Shown: positions 23,537 through 36,455 of the stretch, piece by piece
Layout of the letters: each line of letters opens with the position of its first letter
Numbering within the stretch: the first letter of the stretch is position 1
Assembly: GCF_000208745.1 (NCBI RefSeq)
Contig: NC_030855.1
Location: forward strand, 26,239,136-26,303,135
DNA: 64,000 bases
Reading direction: 5' to 3'
Origin: Theobroma cacao
Lineage: Eukaryota > Streptophyta > Magnoliopsida > Malvales > Malvaceae
Notes under the pieces: generated by a model
Told to the model about the DNA's origin: nothing
Seen by the model: the letters and a program-made list of their open reading frames with translations, nothing else
Databases searched by the model: none
Program-made: the position numbers and the translations under genes

Positions 23537-26500
23537 TCACATATGGTTGGAGTTTACTGGGACATGAATCAATTGCAACTGCATAAGCTGCCCTCTTAAA
23601 CTGCTCTCTTCCACCTATAAGCAAAGCAATCCTTGTAAGTTCATAGGTAATCAAATGAAGAAAACTTATCATAAACCAGGTGCTATTCTCAGAAGCAACT
23701 TCATAACTGGGAAGATAAGAAAATATATTTTGAAGGCTAACCAGGAATGTATTTGTCTTGGACAATAGATCTCCACATTCGTCAATAAGAGCTCTTTCCC
23801 CAACTGCCACTCTGGCTAATTCTGAAATCAATCTTTCCATTTCTTCAGCCTGTGATATTAGAAAAGAACCATTTTTCATAGGCTGGCCAAATTTGGAAAA
23901 CAAGACACAAAATGCATCAAGATAATCTTCTTGTTAAGTTTCTGCTCATTTTTTTAGCTCTCTACTGAATAAGATTTCTATAACACAATCCTTCCGCCCT
24001 GTCCCTGCCTTTGTTATAAAGCTTTGAACATGGCAAATTTTGAAAATAAGCAGCAAAATGCATCCATATAATCTTCTTGTTACTTACTTTCTTTTCTTTT
24101 CTTTTCTTTCTTTCTTTTTTGAATAGGATATCTGTAAGACAACCACCCTACCTTTGGCATAAAGCTTTGAACATGGCAAAGTATCATTTCCATCCATTTT
24201 ATTGCAGATTTCATTGCCTCCCCTACCTTTCTTGTATCTGCCTGCATCAAATGATGAACATGGCATATCGGAAGAAAAACATTAAAAAAAAATTTCTCCA
24301 TCTGAATAAATGATGAACATACCACAAAGAAAAAGAAAACCAAAGGAAACTACATACCTTAACATTCCCACTGATTGGAAGTCGATGAGAAGTGTTCAAC
24401 AAAGATTGAATTGCTTCTGCCAATGAATTTAAATAATCCCCTTGAAAGGCGGACCATTCTTCTAGATATGGCATCTAAAAAGAGCCAAAAGAGCACATGT
24501 AACTTGTGAATAATAATGTTTTAATTTCAGAGAATGTATGGTCTTACAAATTTGATTTCCTTAAGAAAGGTATGGTTATGCAAGATGAGGTAAACCAAGC
24601 AATGATGCAAAATTTTGAAGGCTTGAAAGATTGTGTACTCCAAAAGTTCATGAATGCACATAAGATATACATATTCACCAGGTCAACAGCCTTACTTGAG
24701 CTTCCAGAATCTTTGATAAGGTTTTCATTCTTTGCAGAAGTTCAAGTTCAATGCGTTTCCTTCTCACACAATCATTCAACTCTGCTATCTTCACTTCAAG
24801 AGAATAAAGTGTTCTCTAGCAAAATGGAGGAACACGAGAAGGATTGGTAGTATTACTATAACAGTGAGAAGATGAATTTAAAAAGTTGACAAGAAAAAGA
24901 AAGAAATGCCGTCCACAGAAATTAAAAATAAAATTTTAAAATATAGAGTGTATGTAAAGAATAGAAGTGCAAGAGACGGACAAGCAGGTAAAAGCAAAGA
25001 GCTGAATCAAAAAATACTTAATAAGCTATCAAATTATTGAGTGTTGAGAATGTGGCAGTGACTTAGAAGTATCAACAGACAAAATGTTTTAGAATTAATA
25101 TGTTTTCTGCCCTCTATGTGAAGCTGGACTCACTTCAGTACCAAAATTGTTATTGCCAACGATCACAACCTTCTTTTTCTTTAAGAGAGCAAAAGTGAAT
25201 GAATAGTGAATGGAAAAAAAAAAAACAAAGGGCGACATAGAAATGTTAACATTTCCCTTGTCTAAATAGACAACCTGTGGGAGAAATATTGAGAGGAAAG
25301 AAGAGAAATTATAAATCACAACTTCTTTCTGGACTCACTTTTAAATCTCCTCAGAAGTGGATGGATTTGGGGATTAGTAACAAAAGCCATTATTTTAACT
25401 TTCTGAATGTATTCTCAATTCATTAACAGCAACTGGTTTAAGTATCCCATAAATGTAAATTCACCTCAATTCAGTCTAAATAACTTTTCTTGTCTCTTGT
25501 CATTTTCTCCTTCCTTTTCCAACTTAAATCGCTTAGATATTACTGTAATTGCATTGCTTCTCTTAGTGGTCAGAGTGATGATCTTATGCTCCAATGAGCT
25601 AGCTTATAGGAAATGCATTAGCTTCAGTTTACACTGATTTTTGTCTCAAAAGAACAACCTCCCTAAATTGACATTTTATTCAACATACATTGACCAACAG
25701 ATCAGTGTTACACTGTTAATTACCAGCTTAGCTGGAAAAGGAGAACATGCTATTTTTTTTTGAAAGATAGGAGAACATTCTAACTACTAAACTATAATCT
25801 AAAAAAGTATGACGGTGTGCCCACAAAGATCTTCAACATAGAAGTATCAACAGTTTACCACTATTTGAAGTTTGAACAAGGTTGCGGTATTCTCATCTGT
25901 GAATAGCGACCCATTTAACGCTTCCTAATGAAGTGATATATTATTTATTGTCATTGAAGATAAAAATAAGGTACAAGATTCGGAAGTCAAGAAGGTGATA
26001 AATAAAAAGTTTCAAGAAATTTATCTCTTTGGTAGTACAAGCATGGGTTACTTTGCTCTCTAAGCTGAGGCATCTATGAGTCTATGTCGAGACCGTGTAA
26101 ATTTGATGAGTAGACTAGTTCCCAAGAATGAAGCGAGCAAGGGCGTACCACCCCAGGTTTATCAAACATGACAAAAGCATCAAATGGTGCTAATTGGATA
26201 TTCTTCCAATTGTGAGGAAGTTAGATAGTATCTGTATTTCGCTTTCATTGAGGAATGAGGAATGAGATGCATATGTGCAAATAGCCTATTGAAAAAAAAA
26301 AAATCCAGAGCACAGGGCTAACCTCAGTTTCTCCTTTTTGAATTTGCATGGAGGCTTCTGCCTTTGCATTGGCATATCTCCACTGCAGGTAATAATTGTG
26401 AAGCAATTTTACGGAATGCAGATCTTCTTGATGACTGGAAATTTTCTTAGGCCTCCTTATTGCATCCGTCCCGGCCTTTGTATGGGAAGGGACCGGAGGC

Positions 26501-27345
26501 AGGGAAAGGGGCCCCATCCTAGTAGAAACGCCCTTTATTGGAGGATTTGGATGATGAAATAGAGACGGTTCACAAATAGATAACGGTGAATTCAGAGAGC
26601 GGGAGAGAGGGGAAGCAGGGAGTTTCGATGAGTCGACAACGTTATTGACATTTCTGTCTGTGAGCAATCGAGTGGATACGGAAGGTAACAGATCTGCCTC
26701 AGGCATGGAAGAGCAGAAATTTATAAGGGAACGAGTTGTGCTGCCCATGTCGTTGGAAGAAACGGAAGAGGCCTCCTGAGAGGGAGATGAAACATTTGGT
26801 TTTGATGATAAGGCCATCCCGCTAGATTGCAACAGCCTCGCAGCGGCTGAGGCTGTGGCCGTTGATGATATGTTGGCAGAGCGGTGGTTTAATCTTATTC
26901 TTGATGATGATGATAATGTTGCGGTTCTGTCAAAACTGCTGATGGTGGGCGTGGGCGTGTCAGGCTTCGAAGGAGCACCTGTTGTACTTCTCCCAAATAA
27001 TTTGCCACTATCGCTATAGGTTCTGGAGGGGTGATGTTTCTTTTGAATGTTACTATTACTATTAGTATTGACAAACGAGGATTCCAAGCTCCGTGGAGTC
27101 TCAGAAGGGGCAGGCCTGTTCTCATCTGCCTCCATTTCCAGGTGCCGCCTTTGCCGCTGTGCTGAGATCGAGCGCAGCTGCTTGAGAAGAGGCGATTTGG
27201 CTAGTTCACCAGAGTACGAGGATGCCACTGGAGACATGAACCTAGAGCTGACTTCTCTCACCCTGGGCCGCCGCTGAGGCGGGTGGGGAAGGGGTGGTGC
27301 CACCGCATGGTTACTCTCGACAACTCCTCCCGCTTGTACCATCAT
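23537..27345 (-). CDS. QWRF-motif protein (SCO3/EDE1/augmin subunit 8-like microtubule-binding family)
   Basis: Seven exons on the minus strand, all joined in phase 0: 26323-27345, 25859-25924, 24696-24815, 24358-24474, 24152-24241, 23742-23849 and 23537-23614 (1602 nt, 533 aa). The large first exon encodes a low-complexity Ser/Pro/Arg-rich N-terminus, with VREVSSRFMSP and SPLLKQLRSISAQRQRRHLE, that binds microtubules in characterised relatives. It ends with the QWRF signature (LLHNYYLQWRYANAKAEA, QWRY at residues 321-324). The remaining exons give a helical C-terminus (DUF566-like), including ELARVAVGERALIDECGDLL and VEESSLRGQLMQLQ. Members recruit or form augmin and organise spindle and phragmoplast arrays. 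Length is within the family range; I cannot tell EDE1 from other QWRF paralogues. The ATG at 27345 is the first in frame. Confidence 0.9.
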
Positions 27346-27474
27346 CAAAAGAATCTATTGAAATTCGATCAATCGCTGTCTGGCGAGGCTACTCAGCTTC
27401 TGTCCGTCTTTGTTTATGGGATCGAAATCTATTAACTTGACCGAGAGTAGAGCGCTACTTTCCCAAGAAAAATC

Positions 27475-27485
27475 TAGCCGTTGGG
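27475..27485 (-). promoter_or_regulatory. MSA element (M-phase-specific activator), full consensus
   Basis: The minus strand reads CCCAACGGCTA, which fits the MSA consensus YCYAACGGYYA bound by plant MYB3R factors. It lies about 130 bp upstream of the QWRF start codon, in the gene's own orientation. Confidence 0.7.
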
Positions 27486-27534
27486 AGCAACGTTCTACTT
27501 TTCAAAATGAATTGCGTGATCCGACCGAGATTTC

Positions 27535-27545
27535 TAGCCGTTAAC
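27535..27545 (-). promoter_or_regulatory. Second MSA-like element
   Basis: The minus strand reads GTTAACGGCTA. It has the AACGGCTA core but departs from consensus in the first bases. It lies 60 bp upstream of the first MSA element, in the same orientation. Confidence 0.5.
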
Positions 27546-28163
27546 TACTACTAAATTACCATTTAGGAATGGCAGCGGATATGCATCTTATCCGACCCAC
27601 TTCAATAAAATTAAAGTATTAAACTGAGAAAATTGTGAAAAACGAAACTCATGATAAGATAATTTCAGAAATAATTATTCATATAAAGTTATATATTTTT
27701 AATCAAAAAAAGTATGAGTAGACCAAAATGCTCTTAAAAATATCATTTTAAATTAGGGTCTCGATATCTCCCTCCCGTCAGAGAGAAAATAGAAAAAAAT
27801 AAAAATAAATGCTCAGTTGTTTAAGCTAGGTCATCTTTCTCTCTCAACTCTTTGAACTGTCTCAACTTTGCCAACTCTCTGTTGAGCACCATCGTTTTCA
27901 ACTCTCTCAGCTCTCTGAATTGTATGAGCTCTATCAACTTTCTGTTGAGCATCATCGTCATCGAGCTATGGTCTATCTCTCTACATCTGGCCATATTGTC
28001 GTAGATTAACAGACCCAGGCAACAGAGATGACATCAAGGTATGTTATTGGGTTTATTGCTACAACACTTAAATTTCTGAAATATTTGGTGTAAATTAGAA
28101 CATAGATTAGAAACATTACCCAGAGTTGTTACACGCCATACATCTATAACATGTGTTAACGTT

Positions 28164-28400
28164 ATTTTAGCGTGTCACGACATTGGTTATTTTAGAACAG
28201 TTTGTGTAACGAGTTAATAATTACACTGATTGACGTGTCACACACGCCACGAGTATTTTTATGCCAGTTCGTGTAAGGACATAGTAATTATAGTCATTGG
28301 TGTGTCAGCGTTGGCGTTATATGCATGGTGTGTTACCACATTTTACGTTATATGCATGGTGTGTTACCACATTCTACGTTATATGCATGGCGTGTTGCAA
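28164..28400 (+). repeat. Left inverted-repeat arm of the MULE
   Basis: It aligns with the reverse complement of 36160-36455. Shared landmarks in order are a TGTCA(C/T)GACATT block, GTTATTTTAG, GTGTAAC, CGTGTCACAC, TTCGTGTAAGGACATAGTAA and a 30-bp unit (TTACGTTATATGCATGGTGT plus GTTACCACAT) in three copies. It directly precedes the MURA frame, as maize MuDR TIRs precede their genes. Confidence 0.85.
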
Positions 28401-28489
28401 CATGACTAAGAAATTCTAGATCACGGCATGTCATGTAATGTGCTAAATGATTGACAAATTATTATTGTTTTCAAAATTTCAGTGGGGTT

Positions 28490-31355
28490 CCAATTGTGCG
28501 ACTTGTGATAAGACACGGTGGTTAGTGGGTGGATGGCATTTACAAGGGTGGTGAGTCACGAATGCGGGGGGTTAGGAGTGATTTGTCGTTTGTGGGATTG
28601 ATGAAGCTGGTTGAAGATGTTGTTGGGGTAAATTCAGAAATTGACGAGATTGAGTTACATGCATTGATTAGTACACCCGGAGAGCTATCACAACTAATTA
28701 TCAAGGACGATGAAGATGTTGCATTAATTTTGCTAGAACAGAGGAATGTTCCGGCTGTGTATGTCAGCATTAAGGGACACTAAACAAATGTTATGTCACA
28801 TGAAGAAGTTGAACAATATGGTAATCAGGTCAATCAAAATAAGATATACAATGCTTCACATATACCACAACATTCGGTCCGTAACCCATAATAATGGCAA
28901 TTGACGTATGCACAAGATTTTGTGCAGCCCGGTAGACACACGACATTCACAGAACAGTTGGCTGCACAATTTCGATCAGGATGTGCATCGAACCAATTAG
29001 TTACTTCTGTCCAACAAATGCAACGATCGGGTGAAACTGTACAGGATGTAATGACATTTTCAAATGAGAATGAGACACTTGAGTACAACACTGTGACGTT
29101 GGAGGGTGACACTGTGACGCTCGAGGATAATACTGCATGTGATAAGGGAAATAAGGATTTATTCCCTGTTGGTGAAGATAGAGTTGATCACAATTCGGAT
29201 GATGGGCCTGATGAATGGCATGATGAGAGTTCAGAGGAGGATTGGCTTTATGACAGTGACATTCCAATTTGAAATAATGTTGAAGGTGAAAAGGAACCTG
29301 TTGGAGGTGTTGATGTAGGAGATGTTTAGTGTGATGACCCTATATACAATAACCCCATCGCTGATGAGAACGGGATTCGTTCCCCTGGAACAGTGCTCCA
29401 TGACAGTTATCAAGAAATGAAAAATGTAGGGATATCTCGTACGTGGGTAATTTCAAGTGCAGAAAGGTTTTCCTTCCAAACAATTATAACTGAAGAGTCG
29501 ACATGTGCCAATGATCGCTTATACAAAGGAAGAATATTTTCCTCGAAGGCCGAGTTGAAACGAGCTTTGAACATGTTGGCTTTAAAAGAGCAGTTTGGGA
29601 CAAAAGTAAAAAGGTCATGTAAAGCTCGTTATGAGGTTGGTTGCAAGGACAAGGCATGCAAGTTCAATGTGCGTGCAACGAAGTTACTTGAAGGAGGAGA
29701 ATATTGGCAAGTTCGGACATTCCAAAAAGTACACAAGTGTACTGTCAATGGTTTGCAAGGGCGATTTGCAACCGCGAATGTGAAGATAATTGGTGAACTT
29801 ATGTCACACAAGCTTCAAGCTAATGGAGTAGCATTGAGACCTAAGGACATAATTGGCAAGATGAGGTTTCAATAGGGATTGGAATGCTTGTATGGAAGCC
29901 TGACAAGTGAAAGAGTATGCGAAGATGCTTGTTTTCGATCCCCTAGAGGAGTCATTTGAACTACTATCGTCTTATTTTTATATGTTGGAACAAGAAAATC
30001 TCGACACAGTCACTGCGGTGGCTACTAATGAGGCAAAAAGATTCAAATATTGTTTCTGGGCATACGAGGCTTGTATTCGGGGGTTTAAGGATGTATTGCG
30101 TCCTACGTTTGCAATTGATGTGACATATATGAAAGACAGGTTCAAGGGTGTCCTATTTGTTGCTGTATGCAAAGATGCAAACGAGTGCGTATATCCAGTT
30201 ACGTTTGGCATGGCCATGTTGAGGATGAAAACTTGTGGACGTGATTTCTTAGCAACCTGCGTGATGCTGTTGGTTGTCCTAAAAACACTATGTTCATTTC
30301 TGATCAGCATCTCGGCATTTAGAAAGCAATCTAAAATGCATACCCAGAAACGCACCACAGTTTATACGAAAACCACTTGAAGAAAACCTTTAAAAACAAG
30401 TTCAAGCATAACGACGTTTCTATGATTTTCACCCTTGCTCGAGATTGCTATAAGGTTTTCTATTTCAACAGACATATGAACCAACTCAAACAGATTCACG
30501 CGAGAGCCCATGCTGGCCTTATGAGAATAGGCCCTGAGAGATGGGCACGTGCCTGTTCACCAGCAAGGCGATACCAAATGATGACATCCAACATTGTGGA
30601 ATGTGTAACTCATGCTTGGAACATGCAAGACAAATGCCAATCACTATTTTAATCGAGTTCGTTATAGACATATTCCAGTGTTGGTTCCATGACCAATACG
30701 AGGAGGCCGTCAAGGTGACCACGCCCCTCAGCCCTTGGGTTGCCAGGTAGTTGAGCAAACGGTTCAATGATGCACATCGCTTTGTGGCTAAACCTATCAA
30801 TCGAGTGGAGTTCGAAGTTAAAGACGGGAAGATGGACGGACTTGTAAACCTGTCCACGAAGACGTGTTCATGTTGTGAGTTCTAAACAAATTTACTGCCA
30901 TGCAAGCATGCCATTGCAGCAGTAAGGTTAGAATATCTTTATTTCTTATTTGAACCCTAATTGACATAGTATTTACATTGTGCTTAAAGATTGAGTTCAT
31001 TGTATTTTTCAGTAAATGCACACGTGAAGCTATTAAATTATGCGCTGACTACTACAAAAAAACCATTTTGGTGGAGGGTTATGCGGGGTCCATTCACCCG
31101 GTAGGCCATCCTAATGAGTGGGACATCCCCCCTCATGTGAAACAAATTGTTGTCTTGCCACCACCTTGGCGAGGCCAAGCAGGAAAACCTAAGAGGAAAA
31201 GGATTCCATCGGTAGGTGAAGGCAGTCAAGCACGGAGATGTTTGCAATGCAAGAGGTACGACCATAATAGACAAAATTGCCCATTACCATTTGCAGTTCC
31301 ATCCACAAATCCAGCACCATCTCCAAGTCAATCGACGCTTCCACGAGTGCGTTGA
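28490..31355 (+). pseudogene. MURA-type transposase, broken by stops and a frameshift
   Basis: Family blocks in order: an N-terminal PB1-like domain (28529-28783), a MuDR N-terminal domain (around 29520-29870, with FSSKAELKRALNMLALKEQF and the C-x4-C region), and the DDE transposase core (from about 29930, with FAIDVTYMKDRFKG holding the first Asp and ISDQHLGI near 30295 the second). A SWIM zinc finger (TCSCCEF near 30861, then LLPCKHAIAA) and a CCHC knuckle (CLQCKRYDHNRQNC, near 31240) follow. It is inactive: an in-frame TAG sits just before the current first Met, stops follow the PB1 and MuDR domains and lie inside the second-Asp and SWIM regions, and there is a frame change near 30250-30380. 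I do not give a repaired protein. Confidence 0.85.
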
Positions 31356-31439
31356 CCGAAAGCATGTTCAAGTTGCAAACAAATCAGTCACACACGCAAT
31401 AACTGTCCAATACGAAGGACAATGTCTGAAAACATAGGG

Positions 31440-31970
31440 TGTTTTGTGGATGAAGACAGCTTGTCGGCCTAACTCAATGTGTAACCCATGTGCAATACCT
31501 TTGTCACAATTTGCTCTTACAATATCTTACATTCATTCATATTTGGATTTGTGTTTGTTAGTTTCCTGTTGTAGATGAGTCTTTATTTTTTTAATTTTGT
31601 AGATATATTATTTGATTATTTATTTCATTTTATCCATAAATTTGAACACTTAATAGACTTGCGAAGTCCCTATACTGTTACCTCCATATAAAACTTTAAG
31701 CCAATCAATTAACAAAATAATAATAAAAATATTGTACAAAGAGTTTACTTCAAAGGATGCAAGTATAAAAAGATAAAAATTTGGACTAATTAAAAACATA
31801 TGATATGAAATTTAAGATTAAAACACATGACTTGATAAAAAAAATTTTAAAAATTTATGGATCATCCAATCAAATTTGATTTATGAATTATAATAATTAA
31901 TTTTTATTAAATCAAAACATTTTAAAAATAAAATTGAAATATAAAGACGAAAATTCCTGAAAAATATATT
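31440..31970. other. AT-rich spacer between MURA and the GTGACA array
   Basis: Strongly AT-rich sequence inside the MULE without coding potential. I see nothing further in it. Confidence 0.6.
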
Positions 31971-31973
31971 ATG

Positions 31974-32470
31974 CTAAGCTGACATGCTGGGTGCATGCAG
32001 ATTTCTGTGATGACATGTTGACTCCTTGCAGCATTGTTGAGTGACACGACACGCCCTATCTTGTGGTGACACGTTGAGTAGAACCAAATTGTTAGCGTGA
32101 CACACTGAGGGCATGCAGATTTCTGTGGTGACATGCTGACTTCTTGCAGTATTGTGGGGTGACATGGCACACCCCATCTTGTGGTGACATGCTGAGTGAA
32201 ACCAGATTGTTGGTGTGACACGTTGACAGCATGCAGATTTTTGTGGTGACACGCTGACTTCTTGCTATATTGTGGAGTGACATGGCACGCCCCATCTTGT
32301 GGTGACACGCTGAGTGGAACCAGATACTTAGTGTGACACGCTGAGTGCATGCAGATTTCTGTGGTGACCCGCTGACTTCTTGCTGTATTATGGGGTGACA
32401 TGGCACCCCCCAATTATGGTGACACGCTGACTTGTTCCAGTTTTCAGGGGTGACACACCATGCCCGAATT
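31974..32470. repeat. 118-bp tandem repeat, about four copies, rich in GTGACA
   Basis: GCATGCAGATTT landmarks recur at 31993, 32111, 32229 and 32347, a period of 118 bp. Each unit carries several GTGACA(C/T) motifs (GTGGTGACACGCTGA and variants). The array sits at the convergence point of the MURA and ULP genes. The minus-strand open frames over it are an effect of the repeat. Confidence 0.9.
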
Positions 32471-32706
32471 GTGTGACACTCCACATGGTTGGAGTATTAA
32501 AATTTAAAGGCACTGTATTTGAATTGAGAAAGAAAAAGTAATGTATAAAATGAATGAATATTAAAATTAATAAATTAATTGTATATACAAAAATGTACAG
32601 ACAAAGGTTGATATGTTCAGGGTTCACTCTTACAACTGTTGGAAAAAATTTCTAGAGCGTATTGGCAACGCATATTTGCAATCATATTCTGCTTAACTTT
32701 GATTGA

Positions 32707-35700
32707 TTATGATTGCAAGATATCATCAATGTACCCTATCATGAACATACCGCGGCTAACACTATCATCCTGTCGATGCACTTTAGCTTTTGACAAATGA
32801 ATGTCCAATGGCATCGGCATCAAATCTCGTGTCTTTCGACGTGTTTTGTTGAAATAACCGACTTAGTGGCAGATGATTGGCATAAATGTAGTAAGGGGTG
32901 TCATTTGAGCCGCTCGCACTCTGTTATCCTTAGCATCCGAAGTTCTTGCAGAGTCCACCACCTTGATCGTCCACCTCACCAAGTCGATCTTCGCTACCAC
33001 CCAATGCCCACCAACATTGCAAGGTGCGAGGATGAAATCGACATCTTCCCATTTTTTCTCGTATGTCGACTTTTCACCCTCCACATACGTCCGCAACTCA
33101 TCAGGAATTACCATAGTTAACCGGGCATCTTCAGTTGGAAATGAGATATGTAGCATGTGGATGGCGTCCTGTGAAGCATGTATACATTAGCTTACGCTTA
33201 ATGCAATAAAAAACTTAGTATTTTTAGAATTAAAAAATTTTCAAATAAACTTACGAAAAATATCGTGTCAACCACGCATGCATAGGTAGTGTACAACTTC
33301 GACTTCAGCCCTGTCATTCGCTTACAAAGTATGTTGAGGTATGCATCTATATATTCACTACTCATTTCTTCTTTGGGATCCTCTAATGTTGTGAAAAAGT
33401 CAGCCCATTGATCCTCTAAGATCCCGATGTTACGCTTGCATATGTAACAGAATGAGTTTGGAAAGCCTTGGTGGATTAATGTTTCATTAAAAAACAATAT
33501 TTACAATGTTATTTATGAGCTTACCTCGCGCACTCATCTTTCATGAAAGCTTCATATGCTTCAACCGTTGTGCTCTTTACATCCCGACGACTCACTGAGG
33601 GGTCGATGTATGGGCTTGCCTTGTGTTTGCTCGCCATTTTCACCCTGCTTGCTCAGTTGGGTTTGAAATTTATGTTGTACGATGATGGATATCAGATGAC
33701 TCTAGTGACAACAACCATAAGCCGCTGGCTTCAGGAGTGCTCTAAGGAAGATGGTCCCCTCTTATTGCTGGCTCCACTAATGCATCGGCCTTAGGAAGAT
33801 CCTCTTCTTCTGCCATGATTGAGTGAAGGTCCCCTTCCCTTCCCGCAAATGCATCGATAACCGAATCTATCTCAAGAACAAGGTCTCCCTCAGCACTAGC
33901 AACGTCATCATGAAGATCCTCTCATTCCGCCACGACTGAGTGAAAGTCCCCTCCCTTTCCGCAGATGCATTAATAATCGGATCAACCTCAAGAACAAGGT
34001 CTCCCTCAGCACTAACAACGTCATCGTGAATGTGCACACCAGGTTCATCATCGTGGTCCTCACCAGCATCTTTAGATGAAGGACTGTTGTACATAACAAG
34101 ATAAATAGGAAAATTCGTTAACTCATATAATACCACAAACCATAAACTGAGACCAAAAAATAGAACTACACATACTAAACGTAAATGACCAATATATGAG
34201 TGAAGATAGAATAACGTACCTGTGATTTCAGGTTGTCTAGAATCCGAGCAACTACATAATCCTCAAACGTTTGCATCGACAGAGTCAATGACTGAATTAA
34301 AGCCTTTAGCTTTGACATGTCTTTTTCATACCGGTGCATGATCCGTCGCAGCTGATGCTTTGTTACTATTCCGTCATTGACTCTTGTCGACTGGGTCAAC
34401 TGTAATAACAAATATTACTGTGTTATTCAATAATCATATATGAAATTATTAAACATTACCCGTTAGAACTTTAATATCCTTACTGACGGCTCATTACCAC
34501 TTTGCGGTTGAGCAGGACCTATTGGTGGTTGAGGAGCTGTCGCCGTATCGTCCAACTGCAAACATAGATATGTTATTCGATAATCATATATGAAATTGTT
34601 GAATACAGACCGTTATAACCGTTCTTACCGGCTCCTCGTTAGCACTGTGAGTCTAAGAAAGATTTATCGGTGGTTGTGGAGTTGTCGTCGCATGGTCCAA
34701 CTACAAACACAGATATGTTATTCGATGATCACATATGGAATTGTTGAACACAAACCTTTAGAACCATCCTTATCGGCTCTTCATTGCCATTGCCATGGTC
34801 GTCACTTTCCCCCATCAACTCAGGGACCAACAACTTATTGACGACAGCAGAGGCAGTGCGCCTCCGCTTCATGGAACCGATGGCTCTTTTGTGCTTCAAG
34901 TTTCTCCTCTTTTCCCTCGCACTTAAGCTCTAATCCACCTGATTCTCCATGTGCCTTATTGGCACGTATTGGTGGCCTTCAGATAATGGGACATCAATGT
35001 CCACAAAATAACGCTGGTTGGTCTCATCCGGGGTAGGCTCCAAGGTCTCTACTGTGCACAACTATAAAATAGGGATTGTGATTAAATTTTAGGGAAAATT
35101 ATTATACAAATTAATAACAAAAATTATTAGCTATTCACTCACCTGCTGAGATGACTCCAACATCTCAACTGCCTTATAGAAGTCTTTTAGCTTCTGGTTG
35201 CATTGCCATCTGTACATGCATGGGTAGACATCCTTCGGAGTAGAGGGGGAACTATCTTTTGCAAGGCCAGAATTGCCTTCATTACCCAAAATTGCAAGTC
35301 AAATGTAACCATTATCAAATCGTAAATGATAAATGATTGCAACAATAAATTATTATGTCAAAAGGAAAATGAAAAATGTTATGTGACAGTACTTGTATCA
35401 CCCACGTGAATTCGTAAATGTTGTATCGTAAACGAGCCTTCTGCACGTTCGAGGAAGGCACTTTAAACCCCTTCAAAAGGTAGTCCAAGGTTAGCCTCCA
35501 AATGTGGTGGCCCCATAGGAAGACATTCCAAGCGTCGATGTCCTTCACCAACGAGAAGAGCCAAGGCGTCACCCGTCTACGGTAGTCTTGACCAAATAAA
35601 ATGTTATTTACGATCGAGATGAGTGCCATCTTGGTCGCGTCTCTTGGTCGCTGAAAGTTACCTCCGCAAAACGTATCAAGCAAGGCCTGCAACTTAAAGC

Positions 35701-36151
35701 TCTGCTGCCCGTTCCAGTATCGCACATGAATTTTGTCCACAACAACCTCATACAGTCGTGTGAACACATCCGGCATTCGACCAAACTTCAATATGGTGAT
35801 AAAGCAGAACTCTTGTTTTGATATGCGAGCCTTGATTTTCCCAATGGCAAACCATAGCTCATGCTCCATTGAATCTGTCATAGTGATTCGATGGATCATG
35901 ATGTTATGCAAGAGACTAGCGGAGAAGTATCTTTGCGGATATACGTCCAGCAGCAACCCGAAGCACGTATGCTTCACTACATCATACTCCCCTTTCTCTT
36001 GGAGGGTCTTGTTGATGTAATGTAGTTGCGACCACTTACAATGAGCGTTAATAGCGACATTGAACACCCACTTCTCCCTCGGCACAATAAGCAAATTGTC
36101 AAGATCCTCATATTTTTTGGACTGCATTTGCAAAACATGGCACACATGCAC
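32707..36151 (-). pseudogene. ULP1-like (C48) cysteine protease with DUF1985 domain, MULE-borne, catalytic Cys lost
   Basis: The DUF1985-type N-terminal domain is an uninterrupted frame at 35315-36151 (RDATKMALISIVNNILFG, WRLTLDYLLKGF). The middle is low-complexity and acidic (33.8-35.2 kb), split by introns or decay. The peptidase part comprises ILEDQWADFF (33.4 kb), VGGHWVVAKIDLVRWTIKV, with the catalytic His at about 33004-33006, the following VDS Asp and, at the C-terminus, RQDDSVSRGMFMIGYID. In active ULPs this last block has Asp-Cys-Gly; here the Cys position is CGC (Arg) at 32752-32754, one transition from TGC. The protease is therefore predicted to be inactive. ULPs normally cleave SUMO or related conjugates; the role in MULEs is unknown. 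Exact introns were not resolved. Confidence 0.75.
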
Positions 36152-36159
36152 GAGTGGGT

Positions 36160-36455
36160 TAACCCATAATGTGGTAACACGTCATACATATAACGTAAAC
36201 TGTGGTAATACGTCATGCATATGACGTATACTGTGGTAACACGCCATGCATATAACATAAATTGTGGTAACACGCCATTCATATAACGTAAAATGTCATA
36301 ACACGCCAACTCTAACACGCCAATCACTATAATTACTATGTCCTTACACGAATTGGCCTAAAATACCCATGGCGTGTGACACGCGAATCAGTATAATTAT
36401 TGACCCGTTACACGAACTGTCCTAAAATAACTAATGTCATGACATGCTAAAAACC
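36160..36455 (-). repeat. Right inverted-repeat arm of the MULE
   Basis: The reverse complement aligns with 28164-28400. It has about five copies of the 30-bp TTACGTTATATGCATGGCGT-type unit against three on the left. It directly precedes the ULP start on the minus strand. Confidence 0.85.

Noticed and set aside
31922..32484. Overlapping minus-strand frames rich in Cys-His-Ser (CHH, ACHHK repeats)
   Set aside because: Translations of the 118-bp tandem repeat, whose length is not a multiple of three; not a metal-binding protein.
32863..33156. ULP peptidase domain as a domesticated host gene
   Set aside because: It sits between MULE inverted repeats beside MURA and has lost the catalytic Cys; a decayed transposon gene is simpler.
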